Shown: positions 11,188-23,198, counted from the first letter of the stretch. The stretch: 64,000 nt of DNA from Lecanicillium sp. G3 (GCA_037575805.1 JAZHPD010000062.1:1-64000); one strand, 5' to 3'. Notes: generated by a model from the letters alone, not told the origin. Numbers and translations: made by a program.

Positions 11188-13063
11188 TCAACCAAGTAAA
11201 GGGGTCACTTCCTCTTCTCCTCGGTTAGCAGCGCTCGCCTCTCGAGAAAAGCTCTCGTCGTCAACGCCCCTCGTGTCGCCGCTCTCCCCATCGTCTAGTC
11301 CGTTCAGTCCGAGGGCGCCTTGGGCGGATTTTTTGTTAAACAACGAGTCCATGTCCTCCAGCGCACACCCCTTGGTTTCGGGATACAGCATCCAAATAAC
11401 CTTGCCTTTGTTAGTCTCCAGTTTAAATATTTGCAAGGAATTGCATACCGGAACGCAGATGGCGTTAACAGCCATGAACAAGAAGTAGACGCCACTGCCA
11501 AGTCTTGCTACACCGATGGGCCATATCTGAGCAACCATTATGCTTCCTATTGAACCACCAGAAGCTGCAAAATTGAGACCGCGGGCGCGATATGTCGTTG
11601 GGAAGATCTAGTTCACTTGGTCAATGCGCCATCGTTGAAAAGGGAGGCTAGTCTACCTACTTCGGAGCTGTAGACCCAAGCCGCAGGGCCGAGTCCCAGG
11701 CTATAGCCCATGGCATAAATGAAAATGAAGACGATGCAGATGGTATCCGCGACTGAGCTTACATTGTGCGGAAACAGTTTGGGCAGCACGCCATTGATCT
11801 AAAAGTCGCATCAACCACGTTGTCCATCGTACCACAGATTTGCGCACTTACCAGCATGGCTACGGCCATGACGACGCTTCCGCCAGCCAGGCACGTCTTT
11901 CGGCCAAATCGATCAATAATCCACATCTCCACTACCGTCATGCCGATTTTTGCCGTCATTTCAACAGCACCCGCCATGAGGGCGAGCTGCGTGTCTAGGC
12001 CGAGTGCTTTCAAAAGCGTGGGCAGATAATATTTCATCGCCGTGGCTCCGCACATTTGCGCCATGAACTGCAGTAGAAAGGCACGCCACATGCGTGCAAA
12101 GAGAGTTTTCTCTCTGAATAGGGCCAGCGATTTTGCAACAAAGGATCCTTGAGGATGGCTATATATCTCAATGTCCGTATTAATGGCGTGCAACTCGTGG
12201 ACAATGGCGGCGGGTTCGTCGACCCCCTCGCGGAGCCAGTGGAGGACTTTGCTCGCCGCTTCCATGTCTCCACGCTGAAGAAGCCATCTCGGTCTGTTGA
12301 TCTATTAGCAGATATAGAGATATATCAACGAACAAGTTCATACGTTTCGGGAATATATGGCAGTGTTGCCGCGAATGCGAGGGAAGGAATTAGCTGTACC
12401 AGTATGAGTGTACGCCAACCCCAGTATTCGCCGGTGTCGCCCTTCCAGAAGGTGATGAAATATCCAGCCCTTTCCCGTATTAGACCAACCCAGGCGAGTG
12501 CAGGGACCAAACTTCTTACCATAAGCCGGTGGCGAGTCCAGCGACAAACCCGATATGGTTTATTGTGACATATTTTCCTCTTTCTTTTGCTGGAGACATC
12601 TCACTACAGACTCGTCAGTTGACCGCCATCCACTTCTCAGTACTGGCGCGGCTTACCTCTGATATAGCGGCACCGTCGTGCTCACAACGCCGACGCCTAA
12701 ACCACAGAGACACCTACCCACAACCATGATCAGAAGTGCATGCGTCCCCCTCGCAGACGCCATGATAAGGGCGCCCGCGCAAAGAACAAGTGTCCCGACC
12801 CGCGCGGCGTATCGGCGACCCAGAAAGTCGGCCAGTGGGTGCGAGAGGAATAGATACGATATCAGCGTGCCGACATAGTAGAACCCCGCAACGAGGCCCT
12901 TTTGCGATGGCTCTGGGTTGTGCAGCGCGCTGCGCCAGCCGGGGTGTACCAGCACTGAGGCAAGGATGCCAATGTTGTAGCCCCAGACGGATGAGCCCAA
13001 TGCCAGCTGCAGGCATATCCGATATAGCCGCGCAGCACCCGGGGCTATTCCTGAACCCGACAT
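11188..13063 (-). CDS. MFS sugar porter
   Basis: Twelve-helix plasma-membrane transporter of the major facilitator superfamily, sugar porter family, probably proton-coupled; substrate unknown. Six exons, 13063-12657, 12603-12520, 12469-12344, 12293-11852, 11798-11661 and 11607-11188, close in frame at 538 residues. Family signatures in order are DFLGRRYAARVG after helix 2, VPLYQSEMSPAKERG after helix 4 (split by intron 1), PETPRWLL (split by intron 3), IDRFGRKTC, and YPETKG after helix 12, followed by an acidic tail. The N-terminus is short and begins at ATG 13063. It converges on the secreted GH2 enzyme, a typical pairing for uptake of a released sugar. It is less conserved than the hexose transporter at 47-49 kb. 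Confidence 0.9.
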
Positions 13064-13429
13064 GGCTCTTGTAAATTCAATCGAAGCCGATGTTCCTTGT
13101 ACCACGGAATAAATGGGATGCGTCCGAACGAAGGATTCGGGGCGGAGGTTGTCGCTGGATGCGGGACCTCAATTCCTCTAGCGTCACGTGCTGTAGTTGG
13201 AAGCATTTATTTGTCGCGCGCGATCTCGGCAGGAACTTGGAATCTCTTATCTACTTTTTGTTCGCCAACCTGTGGGTTGACATGTATTCTAGCGGTAGCC
13301 CTGATACTATCATCAAGATTGTGCTACCGAGCGGTTGTCTTGTGCTATCACGCCTTCACTCGATGCCACTCAATGTAGTAGACTTCTATATTAGATTGAC
13401 TGTTTAGCCGTTCTATGCTCTTTTACATA
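13064..13429. other. Short intergenic gap
   Basis: Holds the 5' region of the sugar porter and the 3' end of the glucosidase II subunit. No gene seen. Confidence 0.6.
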
Positions 13430-15215
13430 TTACAATTCATCTCTGACGTGCTCTTTAGCTTCTACTCTCTCATCACAGGCCGCAGGTGTGCCGACCTCCA
13501 TCTTGTAGACACACTTTTCCGCCTCGGTAACTCGCCAGAGTTCCTCCTTGTCGGCGCAGCCCAGCCAGACATCGGTTCTACGGTTCGGTCCGTTCCAGCA
13601 GGCCTGGCCGTCCTCGTAGCGGAGCACCATTCGGGTACCCTTGCCCAGACTTTTTCCGTCGAGGCGCTCTTCGTCGTCGGCCACTTCATTGTCGATGCGC
13701 TTGAAGTTGCCCATGTTTGTGTTGCCGTAGCCCTTCTTGGACTTTTGCATGGTCTTATCCAGCCAGCAGAGCTCATATGTGTATTCGCCAGCATCGATGT
13801 CGATGCATTGGCCCTTAAGAGAGCGGAAAATACCAAATGGACCGTAGTCGGTGTTGAGATCGGACTTCTGGTTCTCGAGATCCTGCTCCTTATTCCTGAG
13901 GTCTCGCTCAGCTGATTCCTTAGCTTCGCGGGCCTCCTTGGTTACGGTTGACTCGGACGCGGTGTTCTCCTTCTCCGCGAGCAGCCCGTTAGCAACAAAC
14001 CAGTCTCGGAGGGCAGCTTTTTTGTCTTGGATGAAGTTTCGGAGTGACGCGGGGAGGTAGGCTTCGAAGGAATAGACTAGATATTTTATCAGTACTCTGG
14101 CACGAAGGTGGTGAACATTGTGTCTTACTGATGTCAGTATCGTCTCCCGCAGCATTCTCAAACTCAGCCCAGTTGATGCCGCTGTGCTCCCCATCTTCGG
14201 CGAGAACGCTATAGACATTATCCCCGTCAGCGTTGGCTTGAGCAGCCTCGCGAGCGGCGAAATCCTCGTACGACCTGACTGCCGCCTTGACACCCTCGTC
14301 GTTGAAGTTGGGGTTGTATTCCTCCTTGAGCTTGCTGAGGACCGTACTCAGCTCAGTGATCTTGATACGCAGCTGGTCGCGCTCGTCGGCAACCTTGGTC
14401 AGCGTCTCGCGCAGCTCCTTGACTCGGCTCTTGGCTTGACCCAGCAGCACACCGAGTTTGCCGCCGCCACCAGACTTCACGACACGGTTGCGATCGTGCT
14501 TCTGCAGTTCCTTGTATTTGGCCTCGAGCGACACCTTCTTGGCCAGGCCAACGCGGATCTCGTTCTCGAGCTCGACAATGCGGGCCTCGGTCTGGGCGCG
14601 GAGGGTTTGCGAGTCGGCAAGCATCTTCGAGCGCTGGGTTTGGGCTGCCTTCATCTTGTTCTCCTTCTCCTCAGCAAGACGGCGGTACTCCTTGCCGATT
14701 TCAGCACAGCGGTTCCCGCACTTCTTGCCGCCGACTTCAGCGTATTCCTCACTGCCATCACAGCAGAGGTCGTAGTCGCAGATACCGTCGTTGACGTAGA
14801 TGAAGGGGACGTATGCGCCAATGTGACCCTTGTTCTCGCACCAGAAGCCAGGAAGCGAGTTCTTTGCACTTGTCGTTCCTGAGCTGCTGCCAGGTAGGGG
14901 CTGCCGGGGGGAGAGGGGATCGATGTGAGCACACGCAGCCGTGCCAGGCTCGTCCGATCCGTCGGGGCAATCGCAAGTGTTGTCGTTGACTCGGCTGAAG
15001 CTGATTTTGATGTTGGGGTCCGCAATGCATCGGAAGCTTCCCTTTCCCTCATAGTGCGAGGCAACTGCAAGAAATAATTTAGCACAATTGAAAGATTACG
15101 CCCCAGCCGGTGCGCACCTACACTCAGGTCCAACGCCGCGAGGGATGCTGCCAGCAGCGGCCACGGAGACGGCCCCCATCGCAGTTAAAAGCGCCAATGC
15201 CTGTGAAGTCTGCAT
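13430..15215 (-). CDS. GTB1: Glucosidase II beta subunit (PRKCSH)
   Basis: Regulatory subunit of ER glucosidase II, which trims glucose from N-glycans in glycoprotein folding control. Three exons, 15215-15122, 15064-14129 and 14076-13430, close in frame at 558 residues. A signal peptide (MQTSQALALLTAMGAVSVAAA) leads into RGVGPEF, the family's mature start, whose Phe codon is split by intron 1. Two cysteine-rich LDLa-like repeats follow, each with a DGSDE motif. Then comes a long charged coiled coil, and a C-terminal mannose-6-phosphate-receptor homology domain (from GPFGIFRSLKGQCIDI to KCVYKMEVGTPAAC). The protein ends HVRDEL, an RDEL/HDEL-type ER retrieval signal. A nested inverted repeat lies about 200 bp upstream at 15418-15452. 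Confidence 0.96.
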
Positions 15216-15695
15216 CTTGTCGTCACGTCCTTACTGCGGAACGAATAAATTCGGCGACGACCAGAAGGTGGGCGAGTTGTATGATGTTTGTTGCAATGCA
15301 GTGTCGGTATGGACGAGAGTGGACATGTGTCCAGGAATCAGGAGTCTCAGCTCAGCCTGGAGGGAGCTGGAGCTGGGGCGCCAGGGAGCTCCATGGAGCT
15401 TGTGCCTCAGCGGACTAGGGCGACGCTTACAGGCGTCGCCCCTCCCTGTAAGACAAGCAGCGAGCGGCACGAGGCGCACTAAAACGGTGCCTGTTAGTGG
15501 TGCCTTTCTACATTGGGCTGGCGCAACGGCAAATATTCGGGCAGTTAAGCCCCCCATCTCTCCCAGCGCCTGATTTGCCCCTCCACCCCGCCAAAAATTG
15601 TTGGCAGCTTGAATCGCCTAAAAGCAGAAAAAGCATGCAACGCAAAAGGTGAAGCCAACGGCACACCTGGCAATCAGTACGCCTCCTCTGGCTAT
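15216..15695. other. Shared divergent promoter region
   Basis: 480 bp between the divergently transcribed glucosidase II beta and GCIP-like genes. It contains the inverted repeats at 15418-15452. No additional gene seen. Confidence 0.65.
15418..15452. repeat. Nested inverted repeats in bidirectional promoter
   Basis: GGGCGACGC at 15418-15426 is followed by its exact complement GCGTCGCCC at 15433-15441 with a 6-nt loop. Overlapping it, CTTACAG at 15426-15432 is repeated inverted as CTGTAAG at 15446-15452. Two mutually exclusive hairpins could form. It may be a dimeric transcription-factor site. No factor can be assigned. Confidence 0.7.
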
Positions 15696-16823
15696 ATGAT
15701 GGCTCCCCCGCCCGACCGCAAGGCTCTGGAACGGCTAGACACCGTCGTCTCTTCTGCACAGGCCCTCTGCGACAAGCTCGCCACGGTCCTCGGCGAGATT
15801 CACAAGAACCCCTCCATTACGCCAGACGACATTGACCCGGAGATCAAGCCCATAGCACTGGCTCGCGATGCCTCGACTCTGATCCGCGCGCATTCCACAA
15901 AACTCTCCCTACTTATCATCAACGAACCATTCACACCTTCGGCCATTTGCGACGTCGTTAAAGAGATCGTTTCCGGTCCTGTCCTGGGCGTCGCATCTGC
16001 GGTACAGGCCTGCGATCCGTCTCTGTATACTGCATTTTTCCGAAAAGAGTTGGCTTGGCGCTCTAAACGTATTTTGGTAACTCTCAGAGATCTCATCAGC
16101 AAAATACCAAAAGACGGCAAGGCTCTGTCCGGCACCAAAAAGGGAGGCTTCGCCACAGAGGACAAAGGCAGCCTCCCGTCAACTGGTATCCACTGGTCTG
16201 CCTGTGATGAGGTGGTGGCTCTGATTAACAAGGGTATTGAGGGCTACTTTAGTACCCAGGTCAGCGAATGGAAAGATACGCTAGAAGATGTTATGGAGGA
16301 GCTCAAGGACTGGGGTGATGAAGAGCCTGACGAAGACGACGAAGACGACAACGACGATATAGCCCACGAGGCCGATGAAGAATCGACCGACGACGCTCAA
16401 GATATACTAGACGACCTGATGAACTCCGGCCAGGCGATACCTCGCGACGACACCAAAGGTATTCGCCCTCGCCTCGAGTCGACCCTCCGCCGTGTCCGGC
16501 TCGTCGTGCTATTATACCAGGCCATCAACAAGCACCGCATAAAGAAGCTCCCTGCTCTGCCACCCGCCCCGGACTCGCCGTACAAGACCATGCCCCAACG
16601 CCTCGACGAGGCGGCCCGCGTTCTCAGCGGCTTGCCCGACTCCTTTGGCGACCTCGCCTCGGCATTCTACGAAATGGAACCCGCGGCGATTGACCAGGCT
16701 ACCGACAACTGCTTCTTTGCCGCGTTCGCGGCGGGGGAGCTGCTTAGCTCGACGTGGGATGGTGGCCAGGACGACTTCTCGGAGTGGACGGAAAAATTCA
16801 AGACGGAAATCAAGAAGAGCTAA
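15696..16823 (+). CDS. GCIP / cyclin-D1-binding protein-like
   Basis: Single-exon gene of 375 residues. The frame is open upstream of 15696, but the first in-frame ATG is the MMAPPPDRK start chosen here. The helical N-terminal half (residues about 5-180, including TLIRAHSTKLSLLI) and the C-terminal helical part (VLLYQAINKHRIKKLPALPP onward) match the GCIP/CCNDBP1 family known from animals and fungi. A very acidic stretch of Asp and Glu near residues 205-245 separates them. The molecular role in fungi is unclear; the animal relatives bind Grap2 and cyclin D. Divergent from the glucosidase II subunit. Family assignment is from overall pattern, so moderately sure. Confidence 0.75.
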   Translation: MMAPPPDRKALERLDTVVSSAQALCDKLATVLGEIHKNPSITPDDIDPEIKPIALARDASTLIRAHSTKLSLLIINEPFTPSAICDVVKEIVSGPVLGVASAVQACDPSLYTAFFRKELAWRSKRILVTLRDLISKIPKDGKALSGTKKGGFATEDKGSLPSTGIHWSACDEVVALINKGIEGYFSTQVSEWKDTLEDVMEELKDWGDEEPDEDDEDDNDDIAHEADEESTDDAQDILDDLMNSGQAIPRDDTKGIRPRLESTLRRVRLVVLLYQAINKHRIKKLPALPPAPDSPYKTMPQRLDEAARVLSGLPDSFGDLASAFYEMEPAAIDQATDNCFFAAFAAGELLSSTWDGGQDDFSEWTEKFKTEIKKS

Positions 16824-17093
16824 TATGCATACTCACCTGATCCATTATTATACATATACATCCACGTGCAGTGATAATACGTGAATAACATACAGTCAGT
16901 CAAACGGCACCCTTATATAACTTGATAGAAAACAACGCTTTATTACAGTACTCATGCGCTACCCGCTCGTTGGCCATTGACTGGCCTCTATTCTTGCTTA
17001 ACACATGAAAATAACCACTCGCTACTATGGACACCGACTCCCTTGCCCTCCATCTGATATGTTTGCAAATTTCTACCTAAATCAACCCTTGGC

Positions 17094-19585
17094 TTATTTG
17101 GCCACAGTCTCTGTTGACTCCTGGGCTAATACTGCCGTCTCGGGCGACTTGGCCTCACCAACGTGCCTTACGTTGGTGCTCGACACGAGGGTCTCCTCCG
17201 TCTCCAGGCCGCGTGTTGAATTCGCCGTGTCTGCATCCTTTTCACTCGTATTGCAAGTCTCGTTGGCAATAGCTGGTGACATCTCATCGTGGTCCTCTTC
17301 CTTCACCTGTGACAAGGGTCTCCCAGCGCTGTCCTTGCCTGCGTCGCCGGAATCGTCGCGCGGTGTGCCCTCCTCAGGTATAGCGGTGCCTTCGTCAATA
17401 TTGACACCGACAATCTCCGCGAGACTTCGGAAGTTGAACATGGGCTCCGATGTCTCCTCGCTATCGCTGCCTTCGCCGCCCCTTTGCCTAATCCCGTCAA
17501 CCTGCAGGTATCCTGGACCGGCGTAGCTCCCAGGAGCAGAATCAGCAAGTGAAGACCCTAGGGATGACGCATTGCTCATCTGCCTCAAGTGCGAGGCACC
17601 AGTGCGAATGGGCATAGCAGATGAAGTCCCTTCGTTAGAGGATTCAGTAGCGCTTCGATCGACTGATTTGCCCTTGCCTTGCGCATCTCCAGTTTTGTCG
17701 TCGTTCGCTGATTGCGCACTTGGATCTGTTGTTTCGTCAGGTTTTGAGGCTTGCGCGGCGCCCTGTACCGTGGCCTCCAGTCTGAGATTGCTTGCCGCGC
17801 TATTGCCTCGCTTTCTGCTCAGGCCGAGAGACAGACTGCTCCCACTTGCGCCACTCACACTTCCCCCGTAAGGATCTTTGGCTGCTTTCTTCGCCGCCTT
17901 CTTTTCTGCTTGCTCTCTCTTCTTGGCATCTTTGCGCATGGACTTGGCTTCCTTCTTCTTGCGATCCTCTTCCTCCGCAAGTGACAATCTGACAGCCTCC
18001 ATCAACATCATTTCCTCCAGTTCCTCCATGCGGGATCGTCGAGTACCATCGGAATTGAACATGGTATTTTGTCTGTCAGAAGATTCGGGTCCCTCTGCGC
18101 CTTCGCCAGCCGTCGACGCGTTGCCAGGAGTACCCGTACTAGATCCTGTGTTACGGCGCCCAAAGCGACCACCGCGCAAAATCGATCGTTGGTCGTTGCC
18201 TGTGACGAATGCCGCCGTGTGCAACGCCGTCGCGGCAGCAGCCCGGCGGGCTTGATGAGCTCGTACGGAGGCTAATTTTGACGCCCAATCTGGCCGAATG
18301 CGGTCCGTCGTGATAACGTTTGGCGCATTCGCAGACAGACTATGTCCGCGCCTCCTGCCAGTTTGCGGCGCCGGGTTTGGACTCACAGCCGAGTGCAATG
18401 AGCTTTGTGATGACATCGGGGATCGGGTAGAAGACGACGCCAGGTTAGTCGACGATATTGAATAGACTATACCGCGACGAAACGGAGGTGGCTCGTAGGT
18501 GACGCCAAATTCCGGTTGCTGGCAGTAGGGGCATGCCGACGGTTCGGATATCAGCATCTCGGGCGGGTCTTCAGGAGAAAGCTCTTCATTCGGATCTCGA
18601 GCCTGCCCATCGGGGTGATGTTCGGGAAGATGAGGATCGGCGCGTTTGATTTGAACAAAGCACTCACTGCATATGGCCTGGTCGCAGCAGCGAGTGCTGT
18701 TCAAATAGGGAGGGTACGTTAGGAAGCAAATAGGACACTCGGTCGCATCCTTGTATAGATATACCTCAAGCCGTTGGCCGTTGACGAAAGGGTCTTCAGG
18801 TAGCTTTGTTTCGATCGGTGGAAATTCGACGTAGGATGCGTTCCTCGATTGCCCGGTCAAGGCCATGGCAAGAGCTTTGGCCCTGGGCTTTATGGAGGAG
18901 CTCTTGGCGGCATTCCCAGGTGATGCCAGTCCTGATGCTGTGCCAGAGCCACTATGGTCTGACGCAGTAGACATGGTTCTCTCGCCCATGGGTACTGTGA
19001 GATTTTGTAGATTCGTCTGGCTGGCGTTGGGGTTTCGTGATGGCTGTACTATGAGTTCCGGAGGAGGAGGCTCGTCCGCGGCAGGAATGGCCTGCCCCCT
19101 TGCGGCGGCGACAATCTGATGCTCAGCCCAGTTGTCGGACCAATCCTGCAGACCTCTCCAAAATGGCGCGAGTTTTCTCTCAACCTAGTCGAGTGGTTAG
19201 CAGTAGGCAAAGGGCCAGCCGGGGTCAATCATCATACCTGCAGTTGACGAACAACGTTTTTGTTAAAGTCCTCGGTTCCCGTGTATGTTCCCATCGTTAC
19301 CAGGTAGCCGCCATCAATGTGTTCTTCCTTGATGCTGCGTTCACGCTCTTTGAGTCGGGCAGCCCGTTCTCTGGCCAGGCGTCTGGCCTCACGTTCCTGT
19401 TTTGTTTCCTTATGCTCAAATGGCACATTTTGGCGCGCGCGATCCCTATGAGCTGCGCTAATACCCAAAAATGATGCATCGCTGCGGCCACGGGTGGTGC
19501 GGCTACGGCCGTCGCCGGAGCGGTAACCGTCGCTGGCTTCGGAGCCGCCAGGTGGGCGACTTTCTCTGGTGTTATTATTTCCCAT
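17094..19585 (-). CDS. sip5: SIP5 homologue, RING-like zinc protein
   Basis: Homologue of yeast Sip5, a Snf1/Reg1-interacting protein in glucose-response signalling. Two exons, 19585-19238 and 19184-17094, join in phase 0 and give 812 residues. The N-terminus MGNNNTRESR is typical and has a Gly2 that could be myristoylated. A charged region (residues about 60-85, rich in RLARERAARLKERER) precedes the zinc-binding core: ECPICFLTYPPYLNSTRCC from about residue 265, CSECFVQIKR, and later SACPYCQQPEFGVTY. The C-terminal half is low-complexity Ser/Gly/Glu with a Lys-rich coiled coil. An open frame continues 5' of the ATG but does not look like protein. Converges on the GCIP-like gene. Confidence 0.9.
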
Positions 19586-20999
19586 AGTGGACCAGGGCGG
19601 GCTATTAAAAAGAAAATGTGTGATGGGTATCGATTTGTTGGCTTGTAGAGGCGACCACGCGTCTTGATTTAATGGACGGTATCTGCGCCGGGTGTACGCA
19701 GAAGCGGCGGCCAGTTGACGCGGCCGGGATGTATGGGATCGGAAAGGGACTGGCGACGTCGTAAAAGAGGATGGTCGAGGCGCCGTATAACCGTTAGCGA
19801 ATATTTTTGGGGTGATTTCAGGTCGCTGCACGGCCAAACGAAGCCAAAGTCGTGGGAATTGATGTCCAAGAGTATTGCCGAGGGTAGGCCAAAGAGCTCT
19901 GCCGAGTAATCGTTGCCGGAGAATGTAGGTCACGCTTTATCAAGAAATGTCGGGAGCATGTCGTCCTGTACATGAAAAGCCTGTTATGTAGGGATAATGC
20001 CGTAAATGATGCCAAGAGGATCCGATGCAAAGACGTGAACGTGACGTCGGCGAGCAACAATCGAGGCCAATGTGATTCGGAGGTCCGCACCGCACCGCAC
20101 GAGGGGGTGGGAAGCTAGCAAGCCTTGAATGGCAGATGAAGTGCCGGCAATGGGTCAGCAGATAGCGACTGATCGCAAATGGTTGAAGCACTGCCGACGG
20201 CGAAAGCAAAAGGCGAGGATGATGGCGAGGATGAAGGCGAGGAAGCTGACGATGCGGATTGTTGACAGGTCCAAGACTCTGTGCTACGGTAGCAACTTAC
20301 GTCAACGGGGAGGGGGGGATATGTGGGCTCACCCGCCTGGAGCCTCCCCACTTGGACGAGTACTTGCGTCTGGGGGACAGGCAGCTCGGCGCGGGGCATA
20401 ATGCCGTCTGTAATCTAGCAGCGGCGGTATGTGAGTGGGAGAGAAACACCATGACCAAACATTTCTGAAGAGCAAAATTAAGGCCGAAAAAAGGACATTC
20501 TTGGTGTTGTGGCCTGTGATTTACTGGGAGGCAGCATAAGACCAACTTTGCACAGTGTACAAGCTGATAGCGTGCGTGAGCCCAGCCAAACTTGAACCTT
20601 GAGTTGATAAAAATCATGAACAAAAGAATACATTTTCACAACACGTCACAGACGCACGCCCCTAATTGCCCAATTTGACCATTCCTGGTCTTTATAAATA
20701 TCTTCCGACATTACCATTATTCTCACTAAATGCATCATGATACATCCGAGGCTGCATAAGCGACACGGCCGAGTGAGAAGATAGGTTGCACTGCTACCCT
20801 GCAGCACTATGGTCCCGGTTTTCAAGCGCCGTCATCCTGTTGAAGATGTGTCTTCTGCTGTATGCTGATATGTATTTCTTCGTCTATTATATAGCTGAAA
20901 CTGTTTAGATACCAAAAACTAGCCATAAATCATCATGTCCGACCCAAGCGCTGCCATCATCACCGCATCACATGCCTCAACGAAATCATGTACATCGCA
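19586..20999. other. Intergenic region
   Basis: About 1.4 kb between the 5' end of SIP5 and the 3' end of the UFD1-like gene. Small overlapping frames only; no family, repeat or RNA gene recognised. Confidence 0.6.
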
Positions 21000-23198
21000 T
21001 CACTTCCGCGGCGCCCATGCCTGTAACCACTCGCGCATCTTATCCGCGCTCGCCTTTTCCGCCTCTGCTGCCGCAATACACCATTCCAAATCCCAAACGC
21101 CTTCCGATGCAATCATCTCTGCCAGCTTGCGTCCTGTCTGGCTCATTTCATCCACGCAGAAAAACATCGGGGTATCTAGTTCCAAGCTCGTCGCGACCAA
21201 TGGCTTCACAAGTGGCATCGCAGCCTGTGCAGACGACCCTTTCGCTTCTAGGCCCGCGTTGGTGCGTCCCGTCTTGCACCACTCGTTATGGCACTGGGCC
21301 TTGCGACAGCCACTCATGAGCTGCCCGAGGTATCGCCTCTCAATCCGCCTTCGAAGCGCTTTGCCGTCTGGATCGTGCATGCTCACATAAAGTGGACCAA
21401 AACAGATCGAGCATAGCCCTATATCATTGCCTTGTTGTCCGTCGCCACCGGGACCTTGCCGCACCTGCCCTCGCCCGGCGACTCCAAATAGTGTCCGTCC
21501 ACAGTTCGCGTTGCGGCAGATGGGAGGCCTTGATTTGCCGACTTTATCCAGTTCATGGTGCTTCAAGTGTGTTTGCATATCTCTCAGCTTCACAATCTTG
21601 TCGCATAAATGACACTCAGTCGTCCGCGCGCCGTCTGCTAACTCATGGGCCGTCAGTCCCGAGAGCATCACCTCGGCCGAAGGGTTAAAGGGATCACCTT
21701 CCTGTGGAACTTCGAGGTGACAAAACTGACACAAAATGATCTTTCCAGGACATACGGACGTCTTGTGCCTTGCTAGATCAGGCAAGGAGTTCGCTTCAAA
21801 AGCGCAAGACAGGCACGCCCACTTGCCATGGAATATGTCATAGTGCTTGCGTTGTCCGTAGCCAGTATCGCCGTGCGCTTCGTCGTGCTGGCAGTGCCAA
21901 TGTGCATTGAACTCATCCGAGCCTTTTCGAAATACGGACTTGCAGATTCGGCAAACGGTATTATTGCGACGACAAAAGTTTTCGTGTAAAACCAGACTCT
22001 GCTTCGGAACAGATTGCATGCAGTTCTGACACTGCACCTCATTTTCTCCATGCTCGTCTGTATTCGCCATCGTCGCATCGGGGGATATAGGCTGTTCGGG
22101 AGCTATTCGAGCTCGAAGAGTATACCGGACTTGTGCCGGGTCAGTGGCAGAAGCGCCATCCAAAAATGCATAGACGGAAATCTGTAAGCTCTCGGCCTTT
22201 TCCATTTCTCCATTTGTCGGCGGAATAAGAATAGTTTTGGTGCTCTTTGGTGCAGCTGATTCAAGAGTGCTGAATACATGCTCAGTTTTTCTGGGCAAGG
22301 CTCGCTGGCGGTTGGATTTTGGCGTGACAAATACCTCGAGAGCTTCGCCGTTGGTCATTTCGGACAGCGCGATCTGGATAGGCTGAGACCTGTCCCAAGA
22401 TGGTAAAGTATAGTCGACATAACTGCCGAGCGTCACCTGGCCGGATACCGGGTTCCAAATATCAATGGTGCCTCCAGTGGATGAACCTCGCTCCTTTGTC
22501 TGACGGTCCTTGTCAATGACTTTTCTCAGTGTTTCCCGCGCCTGTTCCTCGTCGAGCGCTTCAATATCGACCTCCAAGTCGGTGTCAACGACACAAACCC
22601 CCTCCGCATCTGGCGACAGCTTGTCGACCAAGAGTTGAAACACCTCCCCTCGCACACCGTGCACAAGAATCGAGGCGTTCTTCGTGATTGTGGTAAAATT
22701 GCGCCGCAGCTGTCGTTCGAGGAGCGGTCTCCAATCATCAGGGTTGTACCCAGCTTCAAGTGGCCGTAGGCGTGCATACGTCCCCTTGGGTACTGTGGTG
22801 GCATAAACGCTGAGGTGTAGTTGCGATTCGCTTGTCGTATTAGCGGCAGGCAAATTCTTGAGCGGCGTATCTTCGTCCAATTGAAGTCCTAACGCGTTGA
22901 TGAGATACGGGCTCAGCAGCACCGTGCCTTCTGGCGCCGAGAACTCGCGGATTCCTGCGTATACAGCCTTGCTCGTGATTGGGTTTACGAGGCGAAATGT
23001 CAACGGATTCGGGAGTTGTGCTGATGGCGTCCCGTAAATCTTCCCGACCGCAGCTTGCGTCGCCGACGGTGAGAGCAGTTCCTCAAGTGCGGACTGCGGC
23101 AAAATAATCTTGTCGCCATCGAGCTTGCTAGCAGTTCCCGCTTCGGACGGAAGAATGGCAAAGCTGCCATGCCATTTTAAAGCCGGCGTTTCATCCAT
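21000..23198 (-). CDS. UFD1-domain protein with C-terminal zinc fingers
   Basis: Single-exon gene of 732 residues. The start is the ATG of MDETPALKWHGSF. The frame extends upstream but without another ATG. The N-terminal part (residues about 5-180) resembles the double-psi-barrel Ufd1 fold, with DKIILPQSALEELL and FRLVNP near the expected places and the conserved GTYARLRPLEAGYNPDDW. The C-terminal third has paired Cys/His motifs: CQNCMQSVPKQSLVLHENFC, CRICKSVFRKGSDEFNAHWHC, CLSCAFEANSLPDLARH and CHLCDKIVKLRDMQTHLKHH. This arrangement is seen in a fungal ubiquitin-fusion-degradation-like family that is longer than canonical Ufd1. It likely works with Cdc48 or ubiquitylated substrates, but that is inferred from the domain. 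Confidence 0.85.
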   Translation of the reverse strand: MDETPALKWHGSFAILPSEAGTASKLDGDKIILPQSALEELLSPSATQAAVGKIYGTPSAQLPNPLTFRLVNPITSKAVYAGIREFSAPEGTVLLSPYLINALGLQLDEDTPLKNLPAANTTSESQLHLSVYATTVPKGTYARLRPLEAGYNPDDWRPLLERQLRRNFTTITKNASILVHGVRGEVFQLLVDKLSPDAEGVCVVDTDLEVDIEALDEEQARETLRKVIDKDRQTKERGSSTGGTIDIWNPVSGQVTLGSYVDYTLPSWDRSQPIQIALSEMTNGEALEVFVTPKSNRQRALPRKTEHVFSTLESAAPKSTKTILIPPTNGEMEKAESLQISVYAFLDGASATDPAQVRYTLRARIAPEQPISPDATMANTDEHGENEVQCQNCMQSVPKQSLVLHENFCRRNNTVCRICKSVFRKGSDEFNAHWHCQHDEAHGDTGYGQRKHYDIFHGKWACLSCAFEANSLPDLARHKTSVCPGKIILCQFCHLEVPQEGDPFNPSAEVMLSGLTAHELADGARTTECHLCDKIVKLRDMQTHLKHHELDKVGKSRPPICRNANCGRTLFGVAGRGQVRQGPGGDGQQGNDIGLCSICFGPLYVSMHDPDGKALRRRIERRYLGQLMSGCRKAQCHNEWCKTGRTNAGLEAKGSSAQAAMPLVKPLVATSLELDTPMFFCVDEMSQTGRKLAEMIASEGVWDLEWCIAAAEAEKASADKMREWLQAWAPRK

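Noticed and set aside
14118..14882. 254-codon plus-strand frame with many Leu and Val
   Set aside because: It is the antisense shadow of the glucosidase II beta coiled-coil exon.
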